Notes under the pieces: model-generated
What the model saw: only the letters and a program-made list of their open reading frames with translations
Databases searched by the model: none
What the model was told of the DNA's origin: nothing
Program-made: the position numbers and the translations under genes
In this document: positions 52,038 through 61,008 of the stretch, one piece after another
Numbering within the stretch: the first letter of the stretch is position 1
Layout: each line of letters starts with the position of its first letter
Source: Georgenia soli
GTDB taxonomy: Bacteria; Actinomycetota; Actinomycetes; Actinomycetales; Actinomycetaceae
Direction of reading: 5' to 3'
Assembly (NCBI RefSeq): GCF_002563695.1
Contig: NZ_PDJI01000004.1
Location: 1,860,001-1,924,000, forward strand
Length of the DNA stretch: 64,000 nucleotides

Positions 52038-52970
52038 TCAGATGGGCTTGATCGAGGAGAGGGTCTTCCGCACCTCGATGAGACCCTGGATGATGTCGGC
52101 CCGCTTCTCGGCCACCTCGCCGTTGTCGTAGGAGTACAGGCCGTCGCCGGTCTTCATCCCGAGCTTGTTGGCCTGGGTCAGGCGAGTGACCAGCGGCGAC
52201 ACCTCGGCGTCGTTCGACAGCTGGGCGTTGAGGTAGCTGCCGACGGCCTCGTAGATGTCGAGACCGGCCATGTCGACCAGTCGCATGGGGCCGATGACCG
52301 CCAGCTTGTACCCGACGCCCCACTTCACGCAGGTGTCGAGATCCTGCTGGGTGGCAATGCCCTCCTCCAGCATCGCCATGCACTCGCGCAGCACCGCGTA
52401 GAGTACGCGGTTCTCCACGAAGCCGGCGATCTCCTTCTCGACGACCGCCTCGTACCCGAAGGCCCTGACGATCTCGATGAGGTCGTCCTGGACGGCGTCG
52501 CTGGTCTTCTCGCCCTTGATGAGCTCGATCATCGGGATGAGGTGCGGCGGGTTCGACCAGTGCATGCCGATGAACCGCTCGGGGTGCTCCATCTCGACCG
52601 CCATGTCGGAGATCGGGATGCCGGAGGTGTTCGTGGCGATGATGGCGTCGGGTGCCACGACCGCCTCGATCTGCTTCAGGACCTGCTTCTTGAGGTCGAT
52701 CCGCTCGGGGATCGCCTCGATGATCAGGGTGGCGCCCTCGAGGGCCTTGGTCTGGTCGAGCTCGAAGGTGACGGACCCGCCGGGGGTGACCGGGACGTCG
52801 AGCTGGTCCAGGGCCTTCGTGGCGCCGGCGCAGACCTGCTCGGCGCGGGCGAGAGCCTCCTCGCTGATGTCGTTGAGGCGGACCTGGGACCCGTACCGGG
52901 CGAGGAGGGCCGCGATGCCCGGCCCCATGCTTCCGGAACCGATCACTGCGGAGATCTTGGGCATGCTCAT
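52038..52970 (-). CDS. 3-hydroxyacyl-CoA dehydrogenase family protein
   Basis: A 310-residue NAD-dependent dehydrogenase of the FadB/Hbd type. The NAD loop GSGSMGPGIAALLARYG, the catalytic-region EAIPERIDLKKQV, NTSGIPISDM and H-W-S-N-P-P-H-L are present, as is the C-terminal FVENRVLYAVLRECM. It may oxidise a 3-hydroxy acid or its CoA ester, or act as a lambda-crystallin-like dehydrogenase. The start ATG 52970 is followed by a second ATG two codons later; ribosome site weak. Part of the catabolic operon. Confidence 0.9.
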   Translation of the reverse strand: MSMPKISAVIGSGSMGPGIAALLARYGSQVRLNDISEEALARAEQVCAGATKALDQLDVPVTPGGSVTFELDQTKALEGATLIIEAIPERIDLKKQVLKQIEAVVAPDAIIATNTSGIPISDMAVEMEHPERFIGMHWSNPPHLIPMIELIKGEKTSDAVQDDLIEIVRAFGYEAVVEKEIAGFVENRVLYAVLRECMAMLEEGIATQQDLDTCVKWGVGYKLAVIGPMRLVDMAGLDIYEAVGSYLNAQLSNDAEVSPLVTRLTQANKLGMKTGDGLYSYDNGEVAEKRADIIQGLIEVRKTLSSIKPI

Positions 52971-53034
52971 GGAAAGGAACTCGCTTTCGTTGCTTCGTTG
53001 CTTCGGTGCGGAGTGGGGGCGGCGAGCGCCGCGC

Positions 53035-53775
53035 TCAGGAGGTGGCCTCGAGCCGGTCGAGCTTCCGGTTGAAGTACATCCAGAAGTTGTTCCGGGCTCG
53101 CTCCGGGTAGATGGTCTCGATCTTCTCCTGGGTCTCCTCGTCCGGCGGCAGCTGGTACGGCAGCCCCGACGTGGCGAGGGTGAGCTGGAACTTCGCGGCC
53201 TTCTCGAGGAAGATCCCGGCCAGCGTCACGTCCTTGACCGTCTTCCCGACGTACGAGGCGCCGTGGTTGCGCAGGAGTAGAGCCTCGGCCTGGCCGAGAG
53301 CGTCGGCGTGCTCCCGGCCGAGCTCCGGCGTCGTGATGATGTTGCTCGTCAGCGTGAAGCGCGGGACGCCGTGCTCGGCGAACCAGACCCCCTCGTTGCT
53401 GTAGGCGCCGAGCTCGGCCTCGGTGGAGGCGAAGACGGTCGCGTAGAACGGGTGGGAGTGCCCGACGAAGTTGACGTCCGGACGGGCCCGCATGATCTCG
53501 GTGTGCAGCGGCCACTCGAGGTGACGCAGGCCCTGCCCCTCCAGCACGTTGCCGTCGAAGTCGATGAGGATGAAGTCCTTGCCCTGGACCTCCTCCATCC
53601 CGAGGTTCCCGCGCTTGAGCCACAGGCCCCGCCCGAAGGGGTCGCGGAACGACAGGTGGCCCATGGACATGTCGCCGTGGCCTTCCATCTCCAGGATCCG
53701 GTGGGCCCGGGCGACGTTCTCGAGCACGTTCTCGATCGAGTCGTCCTGGTTGTACATGACGTCGCTGTGAGTCAC
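53035..53775 (-). CDS. Class II aldolase/adducin family protein
   Basis: A 246-residue zinc-dependent aldolase or decarboxylase. Motifs include GDMSMGHLSFRDPFGRGLWLKRG, the metal-ligand pair in FVGHSHPFYA and a third His in LLLRNHGASYVGKTV. Such proteins cleave phosphorylated or plain hydroxy-keto acids, or decarboxylate aromatic/keto acids. GTG 53775 with AAAGGAGCGTC is the start. Context places it in the lower part of the degradation pathway. Confidence 0.9.
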   Translation of the reverse strand: MTHSDVMYNQDDSIENVLENVARAHRILEMEGHGDMSMGHLSFRDPFGRGLWLKRGNLGMEEVQGKDFILIDFDGNVLEGQGLRHLEWPLHTEIMRARPDVNFVGHSHPFYATVFASTEAELGAYSNEGVWFAEHGVPRFTLTSNIITTPELGREHADALGQAEALLLRNHGASYVGKTVKDVTLAGIFLEKAAKFQLTLATSGLPYQLPPDEETQEKIETIYPERARNNFWMYFNRKLDRLEATS

Positions 53776-53809
53776 GACGCTCCTTTCATCTCTGGCGCTC
53801 TGCCAAGTC

Positions 53810-54403
53810 CTAGTTCTTGCTCCCGGCGAGCTCTCTGCTCGCCTCGGCGGCGGTCATCCCGCCGACCCGGTGGTGAACGCGGGGCCCGGTCGCCACGGCG
53901 ACGCAGATGAGCAGCTCGTCGGCGCGGGGGGCGTCCTCGAGCCGCAGGGTGATCGCGTCGTAGTGCGACCGCACGTACACCTCGTCCTTGAAGGCGAGGG
54001 GGATGTCGAGCGGCGTGCCGGCGGCGGCCGTCTTCGTCACCGAGGAGATCCACGCCCTCCCACCGCCCACGGCCTCGCGGAACGCGTCCCCGAAGACCGT
54101 GGTGACGCAGGCGACGACGTGCTCCTGCTCGCCGGCGAGGCCGGCGATCCCGCCCTTGCCGTAGCTCTGCACCTGGCGCCCGCCGAGGAGCCGGATCGCG
54201 CGTCGGCCGAGCTCCGTGCCGAGGGCCGGGCTGCTCACCGTGAGGGAGGAGAGGTCCTCGCTGTAGGTGCCGCTGAACGGGTTCTTGATGACGACGCCGG
54301 CGGCCGCCTTGAGCAGCGGCTCGTCCAGCGGCGTGCCGCCGTCGTGCAGCGTCTCCTCCACCACCCCGACGAAGCGGCGTACCTGGAAGTCGGAAAGGCT
54401 CAT
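53810..54403 (-). CDS. Amino acid synthesis (AA_synth/DUF1185) family protein
   Basis: A 197-residue protein matching the AA_synth family, whose members are small enzymes of uncertain reaction found beside pyridine and amide degradation genes. Recognised blocks are VRRFVGVVEETLHDGG, KAAAGVVIKNPFSGTY, LSSLTVSSPALGTELGRRA and GKGGIAGLAGEQEHVVA. ATG 54403 overlaps the monooxygenase stop by four bases. An isomerase or hydrolase step in the pathway is inference. Confidence 0.82.
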   Translation of the reverse strand: MSLSDFQVRRFVGVVEETLHDGGTPLDEPLLKAAAGVVIKNPFSGTYSEDLSSLTVSSPALGTELGRRAIRLLGGRQVQSYGKGGIAGLAGEQEHVVACVTTVFGDAFREAVGGGRAWISSVTKTAAAGTPLDIPLAFKDEVYVRSHYDAITLRLEDAPRADELLICVAVATGPRVHHRVGGMTAAEASRELAGSKN

Positions 54404-55560
54404 GGGACAAGCTCCTGCGTTCGTGCGTGACGGTGGGGGTCGGTGGGGTCGTACTTCGCCGTCTCGAGGTTCTCCGGGACGTCGGTGAACTGGTTGCCCT
54501 CGGACATCTGGCGGTTGGCGGCGTAGTCGGCGGAGCGACGCTGGCACCGGTCGGTGTAGGGGCGCTCGAGGCGCTCCCACTCCAGGAGCGAGTCCTCCAT
54601 GCCGCCGGCGTCCGCCTCGGTGGCCGCGGCGGCCAGCGTGTAGGCGTTCGCCATCGCGCACCCTGCCCCCTGCGCGAGCGCAGGGCACATGGCGTGCGCC
54701 GCGTCCCCGACGAGGGCGACCCGGCCGGCCGTCCAGCTCTCCAGCATCGTCGTCTCGTAGCCGTAGTACTTCGGGTCCTCGGCCACGGCCGCCGAGCGCA
54801 GCACTGGCGCCAGCTCCGGGTAGGCCGAGGTCCACAGCTCGAGGTTGATGGGGGTCCGGCTCCCCTCCTCGTCGGCCCGGGGCGCGCCGAGGGCGATGTA
54901 CAGCTCGTCGTCGTTGCACGGCACGTAGAGCACCCGGAGGTACCGCGGCTCGAGGTTCCAGAAGTCGATGACGTTGTCCCACTCGCCGGGCCCGAGCTCA
55001 GCCTTGTGCCGGGGCACGAGGAACCGGGTGATGCCGTCGCGAGACTTCAGGCGTTCCTGCTCGAAGCCGATCGAGTCCCGCACCTGCGACTTCACGCCGT
55101 CGGCACCTACGACGAGGTCGGCGCGCCGGACCTCGCCGGATGCCAGGGTGATGGCCCCGGACGGGTCCGCGGCCACGACCTCGGACCCGGTCCTGATCTC
55201 CACACCGGCGGCGAGCGCGGCGTCGAGCAGCACCTTGTGCAGGTAGGGGCGTGTCAGGGTCCGCCAGGGCAGCCCGCCGAAGTCCTCCCGGGAGACGCTC
55301 TGCCCCTGCTTCCGCGTCTCGTAGTAGGGCGGCGTCATCGAGTTCGCCATGATCGCCTCGGTGGCGCCCAGCGCGTCCAGGACCCGCAGGCCGTTGTGCC
55401 AGAGCACGATCCCGGCGCCCTGCTCGCGGAGCTCCCGCCCCTTCTCGTGGACCGTGACGCTCCAGCCGCGCTGCGCGAGCGCTGTCGCGGCGGTCAGGCC
55501 GGCGAACCCCGCGCCGGAGACCTCTGCATGACGGCCGTTCGGCTCGACGATGCTTCTCAA
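54400..55560 (-). CDS. FAD-dependent aromatic/N-heterocycle monooxygenase
   Basis: A 386-residue flavoprotein hydroxylase of the PHBH/6-hydroxynicotinate-3-monooxygenase group. FAD motifs: GAGFAGLTAATALAQRG, LVVGADGVKSQVR and VALVGDAAHAMCPALAQGAG. TTG 55560, with AAAGGAAAGCAG upstream, is the start. First catabolic gene after the transporter, so it probably makes the initial hydroxylation or oxidative decarboxylation of the imported compound. Substrate unknown; the NicC resemblance is at family level only. Confidence 0.9.
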   Translation of the reverse strand: MRSIVEPNGRHAEVSGAGFAGLTAATALAQRGWSVTVHEKGRELREQGAGIVLWHNGLRVLDALGATEAIMANSMTPPYYETRKQGQSVSREDFGGLPWRTLTRPYLHKVLLDAALAAGVEIRTGSEVVAADPSGAITLASGEVRRADLVVGADGVKSQVRDSIGFEQERLKSRDGITRFLVPRHKAELGPGEWDNVIDFWNLEPRYLRVLYVPCNDDELYIALGAPRADEEGSRTPINLELWTSAYPELAPVLRSAAVAEDPKYYGYETTMLESWTAGRVALVGDAAHAMCPALAQGAGCAMANAYTLAAAATEADAGGMEDSLLEWERLERPYTDRCQRRSADYAANRQMSEGNQFTDVPENLETAKYDPTDPHRHARTQELVP

Positions 55561-55588
55561 CTGCTTTCCTTTCCCCGAGCTGGTCCGG

Positions 55589-56677
55589 TCAGCTGCCGGA
55601 GTTGAAGGTGTCGACGAAGGTGCTGTCGAAGACGTGGCTGGCGGCGGGCGGCTCGCCCTCGAGCACGCCCTGCTCGGCGAGGATGTCGATGGTCGATTGC
55701 CACATCTCCTCCTCCATGGCTCCCAGGCCGCCGGCCTCGGTCGCGGGGCTGGTGAAGGTGTGGTCGATGTCCGCCTGGAGCTGACGCGTGAACAGCTGCT
55801 CCTTGCCGGCGAGCTCCGCCGAGGCCTCGGTGAGGATCTTCGCGGTCTCCTCGGGGTTCTCCTGGACGAACTCGAAGGCCCGGAGGTAGGCGTTGGTGAA
55901 CCGCTGCACGAGGTCGGGGTTCCGCTCGATCATCTCGTCGGTGGTGAACAGACCCGAGCCGTAGGCGTCGTAGCCGTACTCGGAGCCGAGGAGGATACTC
56001 AGCGACCCCTCGCCACCCGCGGCGTCCTCGAGCAGCGGGACCTCCGCGTCGATGTAGCAGACGACGGCGTCGACCTGCTTCTGGATGAGGTAGTTCTCGT
56101 ACGGCGGCGTCACCGTCACCTCTTTGATGGCGCTGCGGTCGACGTCGTTGGCGGCGAGCAGCGCCTCGTAGAAGATGAAGGTCGACCCGGCGGGGTGGAC
56201 GCCCATCGTCAGGCCCTCGAGCTCCTTGACGTCGGCGAGCTCGACGTTGTCACGCAGCGTGCACAGGCCGAGCGGGGTCACCTGGTTCACGGCGGCGAGC
56301 GCCTTGACCGGCACGTTCTGCGAGCGCGCCGTGACCAGCGAGGGAAGGTCGGCGAAGCCGAACTCCGCGCCGCCGGACCCGACGAGGCGCAGCGTGTCGG
56401 GCGAGCCGCTGCCGGTGTTGATCGCGTCGACCTCGATGCCCTCGTCCTCGAAGAAGCCCTTCTCCTGGGCGACGTAGAACATGCCGTGGTTGCCACGGAC
56501 CTGGTAGTCGAGCTGGACGGTCACGGTGTCGAGCTCGCCGGACTGGCCGCTGCCGTTCGCGGCGCCGTCGGCGGTGGCGCCGCCGGCGCCGGCCGTGGCG
56601 CCGGAGCTGCAGGCGGCGAGGGTGAGAAGAGCTGCGGCGGACGTGGCCGCGAGGACGGAACTGCGCGATGTCGACAT
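55589..56677 (-). CDS. ABC transporter substrate-binding lipoprotein (NMT1/SsuA type)
   Basis: A 362-residue binding lipoprotein of the NMT1/THI5-like group (sulfonates, nitrate, pyrimidines, aromatic acids). The lipobox is TLAACSSG after a signal peptide. Family text: VTVQLDYQVRGNHGMFYVAQEKGFF, then VRLVGSGGAEFGFADLP-like features and a GVHPAGSTFIFYEALL segment. It lies 28 bases from both the permease and the monooxygenase genes. It should capture the compound degraded by the operon. Confidence 0.9.
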   Translation of the reverse strand: MSTSRSSVLAATSAAALLTLAACSSGATAGAGGATADGAANGSGQSGELDTVTVQLDYQVRGNHGMFYVAQEKGFFEDEGIEVDAINTGSGSPDTLRLVGSGGAEFGFADLPSLVTARSQNVPVKALAAVNQVTPLGLCTLRDNVELADVKELEGLTMGVHPAGSTFIFYEALLAANDVDRSAIKEVTVTPPYENYLIQKQVDAVVCYIDAEVPLLEDAAGGEGSLSILLGSEYGYDAYGSGLFTTDEMIERNPDLVQRFTNAYLRAFEFVQENPEETAKILTEASAELAGKEQLFTRQLQADIDHTFTSPATEAGGLGAMEEEMWQSTIDILAEQGVLEGEPPAASHVFDSTFVDTFNSGS

Positions 56678-56705
56678 CTTTGTCTCCTGTCGTTCGTTCG
56701 GGGGG

Positions 56706-57569
56706 TCAGGCTTTGGCGGTCTCGGAGTGGATGTGCGGGAACTTGCCTCGAAGGAGGTACTCGACGAGGGACATGCCGTAGTAGAGGGCGAGTCCCAGGA
56801 CGGAGATGAGGGTCAGGGCGGCGAACATCAGGGGCGTGTCCAGCTGCGTGGAGGCGAACTGGATGAGGTAGCCGAGCCCTGCGGAGGCGCCGGCGAACTC
56901 GGCCACGACGGCGCCGATGACGGCGAAGGTGATCGCGATGCGGAGGCCGGCGAAGAGGTACGGCAACGACGTGGGCATCTGGATCCGGGTGAGGATCTGG
57001 TTGCGGCTCGAGCCCACGGACCGCATGAGGAGCAGCAGGTCGCTGTCCACGCTCTTGAGCCCGACGATCATGTTCAGCGTGATGGGGAAGAACGCGATGA
57101 CCACGATGAGCACGAGCTTGGGTGCCATGCCGTAGCCGAACCAGAGGATGAAGATCGGCGCGAGGGCGACCTTCGGCACGACCTGGAAGAGCACCACCAG
57201 GGGGTAGACCGCGCGGTCCACCCAGTGGAACCGGACGATGAAGACCGCGAGGAGGACGCCGACGACGATGCTGATGAGGAAGCCGTAGATCACTTCCTGC
57301 AACGTCACCCACGTCCCGCTCAGCAGGAGCTCTCGCGAGGTCCACATCTCCGCCATGAACTCACTGGGCTTGGCGATGACGAAGCTCGAGACCTCGAGGA
57401 GCTCGACGGCAACCTCCCAGAGCAGGAACAGCCCGAGGAAGAGCACGACACTGGGCCACGTGCGCCGGAAGGATCTCGACAGACCGTTCGGCTTCCTGGC
57501 TGGCCTCGCCGGCGCCTGCCGTGGCCTCCGAGCGGCTGGACGGCTCCGAACAGTTTCGGGTGCGGGCAT
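56706..57569 (-). CDS. ABC transporter permease (SsuC/TauC type)
   Basis: Inner membrane permease of about 287 residues with six helices. The EAA-loop region reads VGSSRNQILTRIQMPTSLPYLFAGLRIA, followed by AVVAEFAGASAGLGYLI. ATG 57569 with GGAGG five bases upstream is preferred; ATG 57593, one base after the ATPase stop, would add eight residues. A Pro/Arg-rich cytoplasmic N-terminus precedes helix 1. Partner of the flanking ATPase and binding protein. Confidence 0.92.
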   Translation of the reverse strand: MPAPETVRSRPAARRPRQAPARPARKPNGLSRSFRRTWPSVVLFLGLFLLWEVAVELLEVSSFVIAKPSEFMAEMWTSRELLLSGTWVTLQEVIYGFLISIVVGVLLAVFIVRFHWVDRAVYPLVVLFQVVPKVALAPIFILWFGYGMAPKLVLIVVIAFFPITLNMIVGLKSVDSDLLLLMRSVGSSRNQILTRIQMPTSLPYLFAGLRIAITFAVIGAVVAEFAGASAGLGYLIQFASTQLDTPLMFAALTLISVLGLALYYGMSLVEYLLRGKFPHIHSETAKA

Positions 57570-57594
57570 GTTTGCCTCCGTCTTGATCGACATG

Positions 57595-58371
57595 TCAGGC
57601 CACCGCCGTCGGCTCGAGCTGGTCTCGCAGGTGCGCGACGTACTCGCCGAAGTGCGGGTTCTCGAAGACTTCTGACGTCCGAGGGCGGTCGAGGTCGATC
57701 TCGACGGTCTCGACGATCCGGCCGGGACTGGTGCCCATCATGTGCACGACGTCGGAGAGGAAGACCGCCTCGGAGATCGAGTGGGTGACGAAGACGATCG
57801 TCTTTCCGGTGGCCGCCCAGATCTCGGCGAGCTTCTCGTTCATCTCGTCTCGGGTGATCGCGTCCAGCGCCCCGAAGGGCTCGTCCATCAGCAGGATCGC
57901 GGGGTCCATGGCGAGCGCCCGGGCGATGGAGACCCGCTGCGCCATTCCGCCCGACAGCTCGTGCGGCAGCTTGTGCCGGGCCGCCCCGAGCCCGACCAGC
58001 TCCAGGGCGTGCTCGGCGGCCTCACGGCTCTCGGAGTTGCGACTGCCGGTGGCGATCTCCCGCAGCATCCGGGCGTTCTCGAGCGCGGACTTCCAGGGCA
58101 GCAGCGCCGGTCGCTGCGGGCACAGCCCGATCTGCCGGTTCTTCACAGCGGCCGCTGCCGGTGCTCCGTCGATGACGATGTCTCCCGCGGTGGGTTCGAG
58201 GATCCCGCCGAGGATCTTCAGCAGCGTGCTCTTTCCGCAGCCGGAGGGACCGAGCAGCGTGGTGAAGCTGCCGGACGGGATGTCGATGTCGAGGTCCTCG
58301 AGCACCGCAGGCCCGTCGTCGTAGCCGTAGCGCATCTCGACGCCACGTGCGCTGATTCCGCCCGTTCGCAT
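57595..58371 (-). CDS. ABC transporter ATP-binding protein (SsuB/TauB type)
   Basis: A 258-residue ATPase: Walker [12 protein letters not shown]-loop [11 protein letters not shown], signature [15 protein letters not shown], Walker [13 protein letters not shown] and H-loop [14 protein letters not shown] 58371 follows AGCGAGGAGGC. First gene of the 12-gene operon; the transcript starts in the 146-base region shared with the divergent beta-helix gene. Confidence 0.93.
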   Translation of the reverse strand: MRTGGISARGVEMRYGYDDGPAVLEDLDIDIPSGSFTTLLGPSGCGKSTLLKILGGILEPTAGDIVIDGAPAAAAVKNRQIGLCPQRPALLPWKSALENARMLREIATGSRNSESREAAEHALELVGLGAARHKLPHELSGGMAQRVSIARALAMDPAILLMDEPFGALDAITRDEMNEKLAEIWAATGKTIVFVTHSISEAVFLSDVVHMMGTSPGRIVETVEIDLDRPRTSEVFENPHFGEYVAHLRDQLEPTAVA

Positions 58372-58450
58372 GAAGCCTCCTCGCTGAGACCGACCAGTCC
58401 GGCGCGTGTCTGGCGGCCCATTCCGCCTCGGCAAGTGTTCTCACCATCTG

Positions 58451-58478
58451 ATAACGCGCTATTAAGGACAGGACCTTA
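58451..58478. promoter_or_regulatory. Adjacent palindromes upstream of the catabolic operon (candidate IclR operator)
   Basis: ATAACGCGCTAT (58451-58462) is a palindrome with one mismatch per arm, and TAAGG/CCTTA (58463-58467 and 58474-58478) is a perfect inverted repeat around ACAGGA. They stand out as A/T-richer than the surroundings, about 80-110 bases before the ATPase start. Binding by the operon's IclR protein is inferred. Confidence 0.5.
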
Positions 58479-58517
58479 GGCCCAGGCGGAGCACGGGGTC
58501 AAGCACTATCGGAGCGC

Positions 58518-59573
58518 TTGGCGCCGTATGCGCGCAGACCCGTCTCACGGGGCGCAGCCATCGCGCCCCGCACCGTCCCCTGCCGATGGAGGGCCGCCGC
58601 GGGCCGGCAGAAGCCCGGTGAGGACTGGGCTGCCACTCTCACGCGCACTCCCCAGGTCCAGCTCGTGCCCGGCGGGACCTACGTGCTCCCGGGGACGGTC
58701 GAGCTCCCGGACGGGTGCGTCATCCTCGGCAACGGCGCGACCGTTACCGTGGCGGAGGACTCGTACGGCGCCCTCGCGGTCACGGCACGACAGGACGTGA
58801 CGATCCGCGACGTGCGCTTCGTCGGGCGCCCCGGGGGCGCGGTCGACCTGGCGCCCGTCTTCGCCCATGTGGGTGTCCGCCTCGACCGCAGCACCAACGT
58901 ACGGATCCTCGACTGCGACTTCAGCGGCTGGCGCGGGGCGGGCGTTGCGGTGACAGGTTCGCGGACCGATGACTACTTCGGCTACCGGGTCAAGCTGCTC
59001 GGCAACGCGTTCGTCCGCTGCTACCTCGGAGTGTCACTGGCCGACAGGAGCGAGTACTCCATCGCCCACGACAACAGCTTCGCCTACTGCCGGTTGGCGA
59101 TCTGGAACTCGTCGGGCAACTGGAACCTCACCGGCAACGACGTCGTCGGGTGCCACGGCGCCTACTACTCGATCGCGGCCAGCAGCCCGTACGGGCAGCT
59201 CACCTCCGACAACTGGGGTCATGGCACGGTCGTCGGCAACACGTTCAACCACTCCAACGGCGGCACCGCCGAGCGCTGGACGACCCATCTCGAGTTCCCC
59301 GTCGGCGGGTCGGTCCATGACCCGGGCCCCGGGGTGGTGGTCCAAGGACTGCTGCCGCCGACCTTCACCGGCAACACCCTCTGGTACACCGACATCGGCG
59401 CCAAGGACCTCGTCGGGACACCGTGGCTTCTCTCCGGCTGCACCCTGTCGAACCTGACGGTCAGCAGCACCGGCGGTCCGGGGATCCACCTCGTGGGCAC
59501 CCAGGCCAACGGCGCGGCGAACCTGCCTCGTCTCGTCGGCAACGTCAGGGATCTCCTGGCGGGGCTCGCCTGA
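58518..59573 (+). CDS. Right-handed parallel beta-helix protein, probably lacking its true N-terminus
   Basis: The frame from TTG 58518 encodes 351 residues. From about residue 45 it shows beta-helix coils: QVQLVPGGTYVLPGTVELPDGCVILGN-type rungs, VTIRDVRFVGRPG, VRLDRSTNVRILDCDFSGW, VKLLGNAFVRCYLGVS and NSSGNWNLTGNDVVGCHG. Such folds occur in pectate-lyase-like enzymes and phage tail proteins. The first 40 residues are low-complexity Arg/Pro/Ala without a signal peptide, and the start is weak, so this may be a 5'-truncated gene. No catalytic residues were identified. It ends before a strong terminator. Confidence 0.65.
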   Translation: MAPYARRPVSRGAAIAPRTVPCRWRAAAGRQKPGEDWAATLTRTPQVQLVPGGTYVLPGTVELPDGCVILGNGATVTVAEDSYGALAVTARQDVTIRDVRFVGRPGGAVDLAPVFAHVGVRLDRSTNVRILDCDFSGWRGAGVAVTGSRTDDYFGYRVKLLGNAFVRCYLGVSLADRSEYSIAHDNSFAYCRLAIWNSSGNWNLTGNDVVGCHGAYYSIAASSPYGQLTSDNWGHGTVVGNTFNHSNGGTAERWTTHLEFPVGGSVHDPGPGVVVQGLLPPTFTGNTLWYTDIGAKDLVGTPWLLSGCTLSNLTVSSTGGPGIHLVGTQANGAANLPRLVGNVRDLLAGLA

Positions 59574-59590
59574 CTTGGAGACTCCCCTGC

Positions 59591-59617
59591 GGGACGTCGT
59601 CACTGTGACGACGTCCC
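59591..59617. terminator. Bidirectional palindromic terminator
   Basis: GGGACGTCGTCAC and GTGACGACGTCCC are perfect 13-base arms around a single T, between the convergent beta-helix and GNAT genes. Confidence 0.8.
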
Positions 59618-59634
59618 CCGGACTGACGACCGGC

Positions 59635-60210
59635 TTACGAGAGGTCGCGCCGCATGATGATGCGCGGCATCTTGCTCGCGACAGCGTCGGTGGTGCCGAC
59701 GACCCGGAAGCCCACCTTCTCGAACATCGGGCGCGTGCCGACGAACGCCATCGTCAGGTCCATGCGACCGGGTGGGTCAACAGGGTAGGCCTCGACGGCA
59801 GGCGCACCCCGCGAGGCGGCGTACTCCACGGCGCCCTCGATGAGCGGCCGGGTGACGCCCTTCTTCCGGTGCCCGCTGCGGACGACGACGCAGATGATGC
59901 TCCACACCGGCACGTCGTCGATCGGGCGGATGAGCTTGGAACCCGCGAGCCGCGGGATCTCCGCCCGCGGTCCGACGTTGCACCAGCCGACCGGGACGCC
60001 GTCGAGGTAGGTCACCACGCCCGGCGGGTTCTCCCGCTCGCACAGCGCGCGCATGGCCTGCTCGCGGTCTCCCCCGCCGAGCTCCTCGATGTCCTTGGCC
60101 CGCAGCCGGTGCGAGAGGCACCAGCAGTGTGTCTCTCGGCGCTTGGGGTTGATGACGTCGGCGAAGTCGTCGAAGCGGTCCGGTGTCACGGGGTGAGTCT
60201 CAAAGGTCAT
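59635..60210 (-). CDS. GNAT family N-acetyltransferase
   Basis: A 191-residue acetyl-CoA-dependent acyltransferase. The acetyl-CoA-binding motif A appears as IICVVVRSGHRKKGVTRPLIEGAVEYA, followed by VEAYPVD and MFEKVGFRVVGTT, which is the usual motif B. Near the N-terminus is CWCLSHR, found in a subgroup of uncharacterised GNATs. ATG 60210, preceded by GAGAAG, is used; a GTG further upstream is possible. Substrate unknown. Confidence 0.88.
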   Translation of the reverse strand: MTFETHPVTPDRFDDFADVINPKRRETHCWCLSHRLRAKDIEELGGGDREQAMRALCERENPPGVVTYLDGVPVGWCNVGPRAEIPRLAGSKLIRPIDDVPVWSIICVVVRSGHRKKGVTRPLIEGAVEYAASRGAPAVEAYPVDPPGRMDLTMAFVGTRPMFEKVGFRVVGTTDAVASKMPRIIMRRDLS

Positions 60211-60295
60211 CGTCGACTTCTCGGCTTCGGTCACCGGTCCATGATGGCGTGCCGCCGTCGGCAAGCGGGACAGGCGCTCCCACTACGCTGCGGCC

Positions 60296-60889
60296 ATGCG
60301 CAAGGACGGGCTGGGGCGGCTGCAGGTGGTCTGCGGGCCGATGTTCGCCGGGAAGTCGGAGGAGCTGCTGCGGCGGGTGCGCCGGGCCCAGCTCGCCGGG
60401 CTGGCCGTCGAGATCGTCAACCACGCGCTCGACGAGCGCCACGGCGTCGGCCACGTGGCCTCGCACTCCGGGCTCAGCGTCCCCTCCCACGCGGTGCCCG
60501 ACGTGGCCGGGCTGGTGCAGCTCGTGGCCGAACAGCGGCTCGACCTGCTCGCCATCGACGAGGCCCAGTTCTTCGGCAACGACCTCGTCGCCGTCGTCGA
60601 GGACCTGGTGCTCCGCGGGGTGACCGTGGTGGTCGCGGGGCTGTGCGTGACGTTCGACGGCCGGCCCTTCGAGCCGCTCCCCTCCCTCATGGCGATCGCC
60701 GAGGACGTCACGAAGCTGACGGCGGTGTGCACGGTCTGCGGCGAGGACGCCGCATTCCACCAGCGGGTCCGGGAGGGCGAACTTCCGGACGACGGCGTCG
60801 CGGACGCCCGCGCGGCGACCGCCGAGCACGTCGGCGGCATCGAGACGTACCAGGCCCGGTGCCGGCGCCACCTCGAGATCCGCGCCTGA
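60296..60889 (+). CDS. tdk: Thymidine kinase
   Basis: A 197-residue type II thymidine kinase salvaging thymidine to dTMP. Walker A is GPMFAGKSEELLRR, Walker B IDEAQFF, and the zinc-binding lasso has CTVCGED with a late C-R-R-H. GGIETYQARCR forms the C-terminal substrate region. ATG 60296 lies six bases after TACGCT, a possible -10 box, suggesting a leaderless transcript. Divergent from the GNAT gene. Confidence 0.95.
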   Translation: MRKDGLGRLQVVCGPMFAGKSEELLRRVRRAQLAGLAVEIVNHALDERHGVGHVASHSGLSVPSHAVPDVAGLVQLVAEQRLDLLAIDEAQFFGNDLVAVVEDLVLRGVTVVVAGLCVTFDGRPFEPLPSLMAIAEDVTKLTAVCTVCGEDAAFHQRVREGELPDDGVADARAATAEHVGGIETYQARCRRHLEIRA

Positions 60890-61008
60890 ACCGCCGGACC
60901 GGCGGCGGCCCTTCCCGTACCGCTCCGAGGTTCGCGCCCGACGTCGCTCGTCAACAACCGACGCCAAAACCACCCCGCCGGGAGCGGCCGTCCCAAATAC
61001 TTGCCCGC

